A DNA stretch of 64,000 nucleotides from Anaerolineae bacterium (GTDB lineage Bacteria > Chloroflexota > Anaerolineae > 4572-78 > J111). Below are positions 24,844 through 32,498 of this stretch, one piece after another (the stretch's first letter is position 1; every line of letters starts with the position of its first letter). The translations under genes and the position numbers were made by a program. Under the pieces are notes generated by a model that saw nothing but the letters and a program-made list of their open reading frames with translations, ran no database searches and was not told the DNA's origin. The DNA lies in NCBI GenBank assembly GCA_022071955.1, contig JAJVIM010000031.1, positions 6,582-70,581 of the forward strand, written 5' to 3'.

Positions 24844-24928
24844 GCCCCGAAATTTCTAACTTTTTTCCTTTGTTCCTCTTAGAGTTCCCTTACTTTTTGG
24901 TTTTATACTTAGAAACATCCCGGGCAAT

Positions 24929-24940
24929 ACTGACCAGTCG
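24929..24940. promoter_or_regulatory. TetR-type operator candidate upstream of the acyl carrier protein gene
   Basis: ACTGACCAGTCG, containing the palindrome ACTG-AC-CAGT, is identical over 12 bp to the site overlapping the tetR-menF promoter start (47571-47582). It lies 73 bp before the acyl carrier protein ATG. It suggests that the TetR encoded at 47606, or a relative, controls this gene too. Confidence 0.5.
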
Positions 24941-25012
24941 TTTTTACGCGCGTAATTTATGTAATTCCGCACAACTGCCGGGGAAATCCAACAAGCTCAA
25001 TTGAACCCACCG

Positions 25013-25261
25013 ATGGACATAAATTCCCAACTCAAAACCTACATTGCTCAAAACCTGCTGTTCAGCGACAACGGCTTTGAATACGAGGATAACGACTCGT
25101 TTCTGGAACACGGTATTGTTGACTCAACCGGCGTGCTGGAACTGGTGCTCTTTGTAGAAGAGACCTTTGGCATGTCGGTGCAGGATAGCGAGATCACCCG
25201 TGAAAATTTCGACTCGGTCAACAAATTGACGACCTTTGTTCAGCGCAAACTGGCCGCCTGA
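25013..25261 (+). CDS. Acyl carrier protein
   Basis: 82 residues from ATG 25013; a TTG four codons earlier is possible, and no strong ribosome site is visible for either. Acidic, helical and of typical ACP length. The phosphopantetheine attachment motif appears as HGIVDSTGVLEL, with Ser in DST where housekeeping ACPs have DSL. This variant is common in stand-alone carrier proteins of secondary-metabolite and exopolysaccharide clusters. It should carry an acyl group as a thioester for the acyl-AMP ligase encoded next. A predicted operator lies upstream and a rho-independent terminator directly downstream, so it may be transcribed by itself and in excess over the enzymes. Confidence 0.85.
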   Translation: MDINSQLKTYIAQNLLFSDNGFEYEDNDSFLEHGIVDSTGVLELVLFVEETFGMSVQDSEITRENFDSVNKLTTFVQRKLAA

Positions 25262-25292
25262 AAATCAGGCGCAACTCGCAAGTAAATAGGGG

Positions 25293-25332
25293 GGCAAGAA
25301 CAAGCCTGATTTCGGGTTGTCCTTGCCTTTTT
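25293..25332 (+). terminator. Rho-independent terminator of the acyl carrier protein gene
   Basis: Stem GGCAAGAACAAGCC against GGGTTGTCCTTGCC (two mismatches), loop of about 7 nt, then TTTTT at 25328-25332. It begins about 32 bp after the stop codon. Confidence 0.8.
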
Positions 25333-25437
25333 GCTTTAAACTGAAACTCAGTAGCGCTTAACGGTATCTGTGACAAGTTAAACATTTTTGTGGTTTGCCA
25401 ATGGGTAAACTCTTAAGATTTTGAGGTTTTCGTTGCT

Positions 25438-25585
25438 GCCCTCATCCCCCCGGCCCCCTTCTCCCTGAGGGAGAAGGGGGAAAAAGGCTTTTTGGGTGTA
25501 GTTTGGGCGGCGAAGCCGCCCAAACTACACCCGTTTTATCACTCCCCCTCCCCAAGTTTTGGAGAGGGGGTTGGGGGGAGGGGCA
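25438..25585. repeat. Three-hairpin intergenic repeat, copy 1
   Basis: Three consecutive structures: a pyrimidine/purine hairpin around CTCCCTGAGGGAG (25454-25480), a 39-nt palindrome with 18-bp arms GGGTGTAGTTTGGGCGGC and loop GAA (25494-25532), and a CCCCTCCCC...GGAGAGGGG hairpin (from 25543). The same three-part layout occurs at 54320-54470 and 55980-56155. It fills most of the 405-bp gap between the carrier protein and the acyl-AMP ligase. Confidence 0.8.
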
Positions 25586-25666
25586 ATTATTGGCTCAAAA
25601 GCAACATTTGCACTGATTGACAAATCTGGTTTGCGCTTAACTTGTTACCGATGACCTAACAGGCTG

Positions 25667-27154
25667 ATGATGATAAACACCGCAGATTATCTGTTAGCCG
25701 CAGGCAGAAATACAGACACCGCCCTGCTCACCGAACACACTTCGGCAACCTACGGCGAGTTGAAAGCAGCCAGCGCCCGGCTGGCCCAGGCGCTGCTGGC
25801 TGCCGGCGTTGGCCCCACCGACCGCGTGGGTCTGCTGGGTGGCAACTCGCTGTTTTGGGTAGCGGCCTACCTGGCCAGCCTGAAACTTAACGCGGTGGTC
25901 GTCCCCTTTTCCACCACCCTCACCCCCGCCGAGTTAGAGCAGCGCCAGGCTATAATCAACTGCCGTGCCTTTTGCGTTGACCGGCCGGCCTATCGGCGGC
26001 TGAAAGCGGGACTGCCCGCCGGCCTGCCCCTGATTTTCGACGCCGCGCTCAACGGTCCCGGCCCGGCAGAGTGGCCATCGCTGCCCACTGAGCCGCAGCA
26101 GGACGCGGTTTATATTTTTACCTCCGGCACCACTGCCCGGCCGCGGGTGGTGCGGCTCACCCATCGCAACCTGCAAGCCAACACCGAGTCGATTGTCGCC
26201 TATCTGGAACTGACCCCGGCCGACCGGATGCTGGCGCTGCTGCCGTTTGATTACTGCTTTGGCGCGTCGCTGCTGCACACCCATTTGCGGGTGGGCGGCT
26301 CGCTGGTGCTCAGCCGCTTCCTCTACCCGGAGTCGATGCTGGATGTGCTGGAGGCCACGGGCTGCACGGGGCTGGCCGGGGTGCCATCGGTTTACCAAAC
26401 CCTGCTGCGTAACACGTCTTTTCCCACCCGGCCGCTCAAATCGCTGGCCAAAGTGCAGCAGGCCGGCGGCAAACTGCCGGCGGTGCAAATTAAAGAGCTG
26501 GCCGCCGCCGTGCCGCACGGCCAGGTATTTGTGATGTACGGCCAAACCGAGGCCACGGCCCGGTTGTCGTACCTGCCGCCGGCGCTGCTGCCAACCAAAT
26601 TAGGCTCGGTGGGGCGCGGCATCCCCGGCGTTGAACTGGTCGTGCTCGATTCAGCCGGCGCGCCGGTAGCGCCCGGCGCGGTCGGCGAGGTGGTGGCCCG
26701 CGGCGATAATATTTCGCCCGGCTATCTGGATGATGCCGCCGCCACGGCTCGCAAATTTGTAGCCGGCGCGCTGCACACCGGCGATCTGGCCACGGTTGAC
26801 GACGAGGGCTTCATCACCATTGTTGACCGGCAGGATGACTTTATCAAGCCGCTGGGCTACCGGGTGAGCAGCCAGAGCATCGAGGCCCATGTGCTGGAAC
26901 TACCGGATGTGGTCGCTGCGGCGGCCATCGGCGTGCCGGACCCGGCTCAGGGCGAGGCCATTTACGTGGCGCTGACGCTGCGCGCCGGCTCAACCCTCAC
27001 CCCGGCGGCGGTCATTGACCACTGCCGGCGCGGGCTGGCCCGCCACATGGTGCCGCAGCGGGTAGATATTGTGAAAAGCCTGCCGCTCAACGGCAACGGC
27101 AAAGTGGTTAAATCGGTATTGCGGGAGCAGGCCGCGCTGCGAACCGCCCATTAA
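25667..27154 (+). CDS. AMP-forming acyl-acid ligase
   Basis: 495 residues; the second ATG (25670) is equally possible. An adenylate-forming enzyme of the ANL superfamily, with phosphate loop YIFTSGTTARPRVVRLTHRN, YGQTEATARL, GDLATVDDEGFITIVDRQDD hinge and C-terminal catalytic Lys in LNGNGKVVKS. It activates a carboxylic acid with ATP and passes it to CoA or a carrier-protein thiol. The adjacent acyl carrier protein makes ACP loading the likely second step. The acid is unknown. Related ligases accompany ACP and AsnB-like amidotransferases in exosortase/PEP-CTERM exopolysaccharide loci, which is a useful parallel. It is not the menE gene, which lies at 52655. Confidence 0.9.
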   Translation: MMINTADYLLAAGRNTDTALLTEHTSATYGELKAASARLAQALLAAGVGPTDRVGLLGGNSLFWVAAYLASLKLNAVVVPFSTTLTPAELEQRQAIINCRAFCVDRPAYRRLKAGLPAGLPLIFDAALNGPGPAEWPSLPTEPQQDAVYIFTSGTTARPRVVRLTHRNLQANTESIVAYLELTPADRMLALLPFDYCFGASLLHTHLRVGGSLVLSRFLYPESMLDVLEATGCTGLAGVPSVYQTLLRNTSFPTRPLKSLAKVQQAGGKLPAVQIKELAAAVPHGQVFVMYGQTEATARLSYLPPALLPTKLGSVGRGIPGVELVVLDSAGAPVAPGAVGEVVARGDNISPGYLDDAAATARKFVAGALHTGDLATVDDEGFITIVDRQDDFIKPLGYRVSSQSIEAHVLELPDVVAAAAIGVPDPAQGEAIYVALTLRAGSTLTPAAVIDHCRRGLARHMVPQRVDIVKSLPLNGNGKVVKSVLREQAALRTAH

Positions 27155-27155
27155 T

Positions 27156-27291
27156 ACATCGTTAAATAAATAAGTTACACTTTGGTGGCCGTCATGCCCG
27201 AATGTTTTTATCGGGCATCTACCACAGGGATTCCCGCTAAAAACGTGCGGGAATGACGCTCAAAAACCTCAGAAAATTTATTTAACGGTGT
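27156..27291. repeat. CATTCCCGC-family MITE-like element, copy A
   Basis: Core 27191-27257 runs from GTCATGCCCGA to GCGGGAATGAC and contains two hairpins (ATGCCCGA/TCGGGCAT and ATTCCCGC/GCGGGAAT). It is bounded by 16-nt terminal inverted repeats ACATCGTTAAATAAAT (27156-27171) and its inverse (27276-27291, one mismatch). Copies B (35832) and C (52403) share the core in the opposite orientation but have unrelated outer repeats. Confidence 0.75.
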
Positions 27292-27510
27292 AATTAGTTG
27301 GGCGACCATTTATGATTTTGGATTTTAGATTTACGATTTACGATTTACGACCTGTGTCCGTTGGGGTATTTGCGAAATCATTCGCATCACAATTTTTAAG
27401 AGGTGAGCCAGGAATCTTCTCCCCTAACTCCCAATCCCTGATCCCTGACTCCTGTTTTCAAAGGAGACAAACCGAATCTGCGATACTGCAACGAGCAATG
27501 AAAATTTGGA

Positions 27511-27538
27511 GTAGGGGCGGTTCGCGAACCGCCCCTAC
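27511..27538. repeat. 28-nt GTAGGGGCG palindrome, copy 1
   Basis: A perfect palindrome with half-site GTAGGGGCGGTTCG, followed by the word ATTCGC...GATTCGC...GATTCG leading to the asparagine-synthase ribosome site. Related copies are at 29614 and 40462. Confidence 0.8.
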
Positions 27539-27589
27539 ATTCGCGAACTCGCTGATTCGCAGATTCGTTTATTTTCAAAGGAAAACTCT

Positions 27590-29563
27590 ATGTGCGGGAT
27601 CACCGGCATTGTCAACCTGAACAGCACCAGCCCCATTTTGGAGGCCAATTTACGCCAGATGCTGGCCATGATCCGCCACCGCGGGCCGGACCAGTTTGGC
27701 ATTTACCACGACGAGCAGGCCGGCCTGGGCAGCGCCCGGCTCAGCATCATCGATCTGGCCGGCGGCCAGCAGCCCATCTGCAACGAGGACGGCTCGCTGT
27801 GGATTGTATTCAACGGCGAAATTTTTAACTATATTGAGCTGCGCTCCATGCTGGAGGCGCGCGGCCATCGCTTTACCACCCACACCGACACCGAAGTCAT
27901 TTTGCACCTGATCGAGAGTTTTGGCCCGGACGGTTTGCACCAACTCAACGGCCAGTTTGCCATTGCCATTTGGGACGCCGCCGCCCGCTCGCTCTTTTTG
28001 GCCCGCGACCGGATGGGCATTCGCCCGCTGTTTTACACCGAGGCCGGCGGCGCGCTGATTTTTGGCTCGGAAATAAAGGCCATTCTGGCCGATCCGCGGG
28101 TGCGGGCCGAAATTGACCCGGTCGCGCTCGACCAGATTTTCACCTACTGGAGCACCCTTTCGCCGCGCACCATTTTCAAAGGGATTGCCAGCCTGCCGCC
28201 CGGCCACTATTTGCTGGCCCGGCGCGGCCGGGTCGCTGTTGAACCGTACTGGCAGCCCGCCTATCCCACTGAGTCCGCCCCGGCCCGCAGCGAGGCCGAT
28301 TATCTGGACGAGTTCCGCCACCTGCTCACCGACGCCACTCACATCCGGCTGCGGGCCGACGTGCCGGTCGGCGCGTACCTCAGCGGCGGCCTCGATTCGG
28401 CCATCATCGGCGCGATGATTCGCCGCTACACCGGCGCCCGGCTCGACACCTTCTCCATTGCCTTTGACGACCCCACCTTTGACGAAAGCGCCTACCAGCA
28501 AACAATGGCCCGGCATCTTGGCACCTCGCACCAGGTAGTGCAGGCCGCCAATGCCGACATCGGCCGCATTTTTCCCGGCGTGGTCTGGCACACCGAAACC
28601 CCAATCGTCCGCACCGCGCCCGCGCCAATGTTCATGCTCTCGCAACTGGTGCAACAGCACGGCTACAAAGTGGTGCTCACCGGCGAGGGGGCCGACGAAC
28701 TGCTAGCCGGCTACAACATCTTCAAAGAGGCCAAAATCCGCCGGTTTTGGGCGGTTGACCCCAACTCGGTGCTGCGGCCGCAGTTATTGCGGCGGCTCTA
28801 CCCGTTTATGACCGATGTGACCAGCCGCAGCTACGATTACCTGACCGCCTTTTTTAAAGACGGGATGGCCAACATCGACGCGCCGGACTATTCGCACGCT
28901 ATTCGCTGGCGAAATATGCAGCGCACCAAACGTTTCTTCTCGCCGGAAGTGCGGCAGGCCGCCGATCCCGGCGGGCCGGCTTACCCGCCCAATTTTGACC
29001 GCTGGCAGCCGCTGCATCGCGCCCAGTATTTGGAAACCACCATCTTTTTGGCCCAATACCTGCTCTCATCGCAGGGCGACCGGATGGGCATGGCCCATTC
29101 CATTGAAGGGCGTTTTCCGTTTTTGGATTACCGGCTGGTGGAGTTTTGCCACAACCTGCCGCCGCACTTCAAACTGCGCGGCCTCACCGACAAATATCTG
29201 CTGCGGAAACTGGGCCGAGAGCTGCTGCCCGCCGAGATTTGGCAGCGGCCCAAACGGCCCTACCAGGCGCCCATGCGCCACAGTTTTTTCAACAGCACCC
29301 CGCCGGATTATCTGCTCGATCTGCTTTCAGCGGAGCAGGTAGCCGCCGCCGGGCTGTTCAAACCCGCCGCCGTCGGCCAGCTTGTCAACAAAATTCAGCA
29401 GGGCATCCGCACCTGCCACACCGACGACATGGCGCTGGTCGGCATTATTTCCAGCCAGTTGCTGCACCGGCAGTTTGTGGCCAACTTTAAAATGCCGCCG
29501 CCGCTGTCTCAGGCCGATGACGTAAAGGTGTGTCAGGCCGAGCCGGTGAGTGTGGCAAGTTAG
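27590..29563 (+). CDS. AsnB-type glutamine-dependent amidotransferase (asparagine synthase family)
   Basis: 657 residues. Catalytic Cys2 follows the initiator in MCGITGIVNLN, so the Ntn glutaminase is intact and releases ammonia from glutamine. The C-terminal synthetase domain has the pyrophosphate loop GAYLSGGLDSAIIG and LTGEGADELLAGY. RBS AAAGGA lies 8 nt before the ATG. Canonical enzymes amidate aspartate. The context (ACP and acyl-AMP ligase upstream, NadE-like and acyltransferase genes downstream) points to a specialised role: amidation of a carboxylate on a carrier-bound or glycan intermediate, as proposed for the amidotransferase of PEP-CTERM/exosortase loci. Ordinary asparagine synthesis cannot be excluded. 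Confidence 0.9.
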   Translation: MCGITGIVNLNSTSPILEANLRQMLAMIRHRGPDQFGIYHDEQAGLGSARLSIIDLAGGQQPICNEDGSLWIVFNGEIFNYIELRSMLEARGHRFTTHTDTEVILHLIESFGPDGLHQLNGQFAIAIWDAAARSLFLARDRMGIRPLFYTEAGGALIFGSEIKAILADPRVRAEIDPVALDQIFTYWSTLSPRTIFKGIASLPPGHYLLARRGRVAVEPYWQPAYPTESAPARSEADYLDEFRHLLTDATHIRLRADVPVGAYLSGGLDSAIIGAMIRRYTGARLDTFSIAFDDPTFDESAYQQTMARHLGTSHQVVQAANADIGRIFPGVVWHTETPIVRTAPAPMFMLSQLVQQHGYKVVLTGEGADELLAGYNIFKEAKIRRFWAVDPNSVLRPQLLRRLYPFMTDVTSRSYDYLTAFFKDGMANIDAPDYSHAIRWRNMQRTKRFFSPEVRQAADPGGPAYPPNFDRWQPLHRAQYLETTIFLAQYLLSSQGDRMGMAHSIEGRFPFLDYRLVEFCHNLPPHFKLRGLTDKYLLRKLGRELLPAEIWQRPKRPYQAPMRHSFFNSTPPDYLLDLLSAEQVAAAGLFKPAAVGQLVNKIQQGIRTCHTDDMALVGIISSQLLHRQFVANFKMPPPLSQADDVKVCQAEPVSVAS

Positions 29564-29613
29564 CGGAGTTTGGCAGGTTGGGAAAGCTTTCCGGTAGGAC
29601 GGATGAAATTTGG

Positions 29614-29641
29614 GTAGGGGCGCTTCGCGAAGCGCCCCTAC
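29614..29641. repeat. 28-nt GTAGGGGCG palindrome, copy 2
   Basis: A perfect palindrome with half-site GTAGGGGCGCTTCG in the 129-bp gap after the AsnB-type gene, followed by repeated GATTCG words that run into the AGGAG ribosome site of the next gene. It may also attenuate transcription within the cluster. Confidence 0.8.
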
Positions 29642-29692
29642 ATTCGCAGATTCATAGATTCGTAGATTCGCTTACTTTCACAGGAGCATTTT

Positions 29693-30679
29693 ATGACTTT
29701 TGGCAACCATCTACTCAAATTAGACCCGGCGCAGGAAACCGAGCGGCTGGTAGCCGCCCTGCGCCAGAGCGTACGCCAGCAGCTTCGCCGCCAGGGTGGC
29801 GTGGTGGGCGTCAGCGGCGGCGTCGATTCGGCGGTGGTGCTGGCTCTAACTGTGCGGGCCTTTGGCCCGGAACGGGTGGCGGCGCTGATGCTGCCGGACC
29901 AGGATTCCGACCCCGCCAGCGAGGCGCTGGCCCGGCAGGTGGCCGCTCACTGCGGCGTTGAACCGCTGCGCGAGGAGGTGACGCCGGCGCTGGTCGGCTT
30001 TGGCTGTTACACCCGCCGCGACGAGGCCATTCGCCGGATTTTCCCGGAGTACGATCCGGCGGCGGGCTACAAGGCCAAACTGATCCTGCCGCAGAATTTA
30101 CTGGATGAAGATACGCTGAACTTCTTTTCGGTGGCCATTGTCAGCCCCGGCGGCGAGGAAAAAAGCAAACGCCTGCCCCGCGCCGAATATCTGCAAATTG
30201 TGGCCGCCTCAAACTTTAAACAGCGCAGCCGCATGGCCATGCTCTACTACCACGCCGAAAGTCGCAATTTCGCGGTTATCGGCACCTCCAACAAAAATGA
30301 GCACGATCAGGGCTTTATTGTGAAATACGGCGACGGCGGCGTAGACGTGCAGCCGATTGCCCATCTCTACAAAACCCAGGTGTACCAGTTAGCCGAATAT
30401 CTGGACATCCCCGCAGATATTCGCCGCCGCACGCCCACCTCAGACACCTACAGCGCCCATCAAACGCAGGAGGAGTTTTTCTTCCGGCTGCCGTTTGAAG
30501 TGATGGATGTGCTGTGGTACGCCCAGGCTCATCAACTCCCGGTGAGCGAGGTGGCCGGGGCAATGGATTTGACCGAGGCGCAGGTGCAGCGCGCCTTTGA
30601 CGATTTTGCCGCCAAGCAGCGCACCACCGAATATTTACGCACGCCGGCCCTCTATTTTGGCCGCGAGGAAGCCAACTAA
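29693..30679 (+). CDS. NadE-family ammonia-dependent ATP pyrophosphatase
   Basis: 328 residues; RBS AGGAG 9 nt upstream. The N-type ATP-pyrophosphatase loop is VGVSGGVDSAVVLAL. Also present are RSRMAMLYYHAE, IGTSNKNE, VKYGDGGVDVQPIAHLYKTQ, all diagnostic for NAD synthetase folds. There is no glutaminase domain, so it needs free ammonia, which the AsnB-type neighbour could supply. It differs from housekeeping NadE by a long insertion (about 100-165, with SVAIVSPGGEEKSKRLP). The usual 'GQTDE' region reads HQTQEEFFFR. It is located in an acyl/amide cluster rather than with NAD genes. Either it is the cell's NAD synthetase or, as I favour, a paralogue that activates another carboxylate for amidation. 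Confidence 0.85.
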   Translation: MTFGNHLLKLDPAQETERLVAALRQSVRQQLRRQGGVVGVSGGVDSAVVLALTVRAFGPERVAALMLPDQDSDPASEALARQVAAHCGVEPLREEVTPALVGFGCYTRRDEAIRRIFPEYDPAAGYKAKLILPQNLLDEDTLNFFSVAIVSPGGEEKSKRLPRAEYLQIVAASNFKQRSRMAMLYYHAESRNFAVIGTSNKNEHDQGFIVKYGDGGVDVQPIAHLYKTQVYQLAEYLDIPADIRRRTPTSDTYSAHQTQEEFFFRLPFEVMDVLWYAQAHQLPVSEVAGAMDLTEAQVQRAFDDFAAKQRTTEYLRTPALYFGREEAN

Positions 30680-30681
30680 AT

Positions 30682-31389
30682 ATGAGCGATGTTTTAGCGA
30701 CTGAGTCCCAATCACCGGCCAACAATCCCGGTTACACTTTGTCGGCGTTGCTCAAAAAATTTTGGCGGCGGCCGTGGCACGATAAATGGCAGTACGTTGG
30801 CTTTGTGCTGCGCGGCCTGCTGCGGCGGCTGCAAATCGACTCGCCGCATCTGATTTTGATGGGACGCGGCATCTCCCTCGACAAACGCCACGGCCGGCTG
30901 ACTTCCGGCGGGGTGTGCGTGCTGCAACCGGGCTGCCGGATTGCGGTTGTTGGCCAAAAAGGGCAGCCGGCCCACCTGCACATTGGCGAAGGTACCGAAA
31001 TTGGCGCGCGAACGATCATCAATGTGGCCCGGCAGGTGAGCATTGGCGCGCGCTGTTCCATATCGTGGGATTGCGACATCAGCGACACCGATTTTCATCA
31101 GGTGATTCTGCTCGACGGCCAAAAGCCGCCGGTGGCCGCGCCGGTAATTATTGAAGATGACGTGTGGATTGGCAGCCACTGCCTGATTTTAAAGGGCGTA
31201 ACCATTGGTCACCATTCGGTGGTGGCGGCGGGGTCGGTGCTGCACCGCAGCGTGCCGCCCTACTCGCTGGTCGCCGGCAACCCCGCCCGCCGCATCGACA
31301 CCCTGGGCGGCTGGCAGCGCCAGGTTGACCCCGCTGCCCCGCCGCAAGAAACGGAAGGAGATAATCATGACCCTGCAAATTCTGCCTAA
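30682..31389 (+). CDS. Left-handed beta-helix (hexapeptide-repeat) acyltransferase
   Basis: 235 residues; ATG 2 nt after the NadE-like stop, with GAGGAAG inside the previous gene as ribosome site. The C-terminal half has hexapeptide repeats (HIGEGTEIGARTIINVA, VWIGSHCLILKGVTIGHHS) and ends with VPPYSLVAGNPAR, the hallmark of O-acetyltransferases of the NodL/LacA/WbbJ group. SWDCDISDTDFH carries the conserved catalytic-type His/Asp region. The N-terminal 70 residues are unusual and basic. It probably acetylates or acylates a sugar or the product of the preceding enzymes. It overlaps the next gene by 23 nt. Confidence 0.85.
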   Translation: MSDVLATESQSPANNPGYTLSALLKKFWRRPWHDKWQYVGFVLRGLLRRLQIDSPHLILMGRGISLDKRHGRLTSGGVCVLQPGCRIAVVGQKGQPAHLHIGEGTEIGARTIINVARQVSIGARCSISWDCDISDTDFHQVILLDGQKPPVAAPVIIEDDVWIGSHCLILKGVTIGHHSVVAAGSVLHRSVPPYSLVAGNPARRIDTLGGWQRQVDPAAPPQETEGDNHDPANSA

Positions 31390-32431
31390 AATTATAACGG
31401 TAGCCGGCCCGGTGATTGGCGGCGGAGTTTTGGGATGGCTGCTGCTGGCCGGGGTTCACTGGGCCGACCCCGCGCCCGCCGCCGGCAGCGGCCTGCTGTT
31501 TATTCATCATTCGGTGGGCGACCACTGGCTCAACCACAGCCTGCGCCCGGCGCTGCTGGCCAAAAGCTACATCGCCACCGTCAACGACTCGTTTTACGGC
31601 ACCGATCTGGCCCCGGACGCCGGCCGGCCCGACTCGCTGGCTCCCCTGCCCGGCGATTACACCGACATGAGCGCCTGGATTTTTTGGTTTAACGATTATC
31701 TGAACAGCCTGAAGAGCTACCAGAATCCGGGCGGGCTGGCCGCGCTCATCAGCCCCATCGAGCGCAAAATTACCCCGCGCTTCCCGTGGCTGAGCGAGTA
31801 TCTGGCTCCCCTCAAAGGCGAGCCAAACTACAGCGGCCGCAACCGGATTGTAATGTTCAAAAGCTGTTTCCCCAACAGCAACCTCGGCCCCGATGAATCC
31901 GGCCCCGGCGATCCCTTCAGCACCGGCCGGACCATCGCCAACAATCAGGCCATTTTCAGGCCGGCCGGCGGCCCCACCCCAAGCTACACCCGCGACGGCT
32001 ACAGCTATCAGGCGTTAGAGGTCATCTTTGCTCAAAACCCGGACACGCTGTTTATTGTGGTTACCAGCCCGCCGCTGCACTTTGGCCCCACCGATGCCAC
32101 CAGCGACGAGGCCGGGCAGCGCATTCGGCAGTTCAATCAGTGGCTCAAAACCGACTGGCTGGCCGGTTACCGGGCGGCGCATCCTGATTTAAACAACGTG
32201 GCCGTGTTTGATTATTTTGACATGCTGGCGTACCCCGCCGATCACCCGGAGCACCCTAACCGGCTCAAAGCCGAGTACGGCGGCAACAGCGGCGACTCGC
32301 ACCCCAACGCGGCGGCCAACGCCAAAGCCACGGAGCGGTTTGCCACCGCCCCCGATAATTTTCTGGATCAGGCCTGGAACGCGTTTCAGGGCCAACCCGA
32401 AGCGCAGGCCGCCGGCATCGCCGAGCATTAA
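31367..32431 (+). CDS. Membrane-anchored protein of unknown function, possibly SGNH-hydrolase-like
   Basis: 354 residues from ATG 31367, chosen for GGAAGGAG 7 nt upstream and a start that gives an N-terminal membrane segment (ITVAGPVIGGGVLGWLLLAG). The exported part opens with LLFIHHSVGDHWLN and later has VMFKSCFPNS, FIVVTSPPLHF and, near the end, NSGDSHPNAAANAKA. A Ser-rich first block and an 'SH-PN' last block are reminiscent of the block I and block V (D-x-x-H) layout of SGNH/GDSL hydrolases, but I cannot confirm this. Translationally coupled to the acyltransferase gene, so it probably acts on the same product outside the membrane, for example as an acyl- or acetyl-hydrolase or transferase. 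Confidence 0.7.
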   Translation: MTLQILPKIITVAGPVIGGGVLGWLLLAGVHWADPAPAAGSGLLFIHHSVGDHWLNHSLRPALLAKSYIATVNDSFYGTDLAPDAGRPDSLAPLPGDYTDMSAWIFWFNDYLNSLKSYQNPGGLAALISPIERKITPRFPWLSEYLAPLKGEPNYSGRNRIVMFKSCFPNSNLGPDESGPGDPFSTGRTIANNQAIFRPAGGPTPSYTRDGYSYQALEVIFAQNPDTLFIVVTSPPLHFGPTDATSDEAGQRIRQFNQWLKTDWLAGYRAAHPDLNNVAVFDYFDMLAYPADHPEHPNRLKAEYGGNSGDSHPNAAANAKATERFATAPDNFLDQAWNAFQGQPEAQAAGIAEH

Positions 32432-32448
32432 AAAGACACAACTGTTAC

Positions 32449-32492
32449 GCCCCCACCCCGGCCCCTCCCCCACAGATGGGGGAGGGGAGAAT
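32449..32492. repeat. Pyrimidine-rich hairpin, fragment of the three-hairpin repeat
   Basis: CCCCTCCCCCACAGATGGGGGAGGGG forms a stem in the short gap between two convergent genes. It matches only the outer part of the larger elements at 25438, 54320 and 55980. It may act as a bidirectional terminator. Confidence 0.55.
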
Positions 32493-32498
32493 AATTAT

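Noticed and set aside
25601..25640. Promoter for the acyl-AMP ligase starting at TTGACA near 25618
   Set aside because: The -35 box is perfect, but no acceptable -10 box lies 16-18 bp downstream.
27312..27620. 102-codon plus-strand frame before the AsnB-type gene
   Set aside because: Consists of intergenic repeat words and the 28-nt palindrome, and runs into the real gene in another frame.
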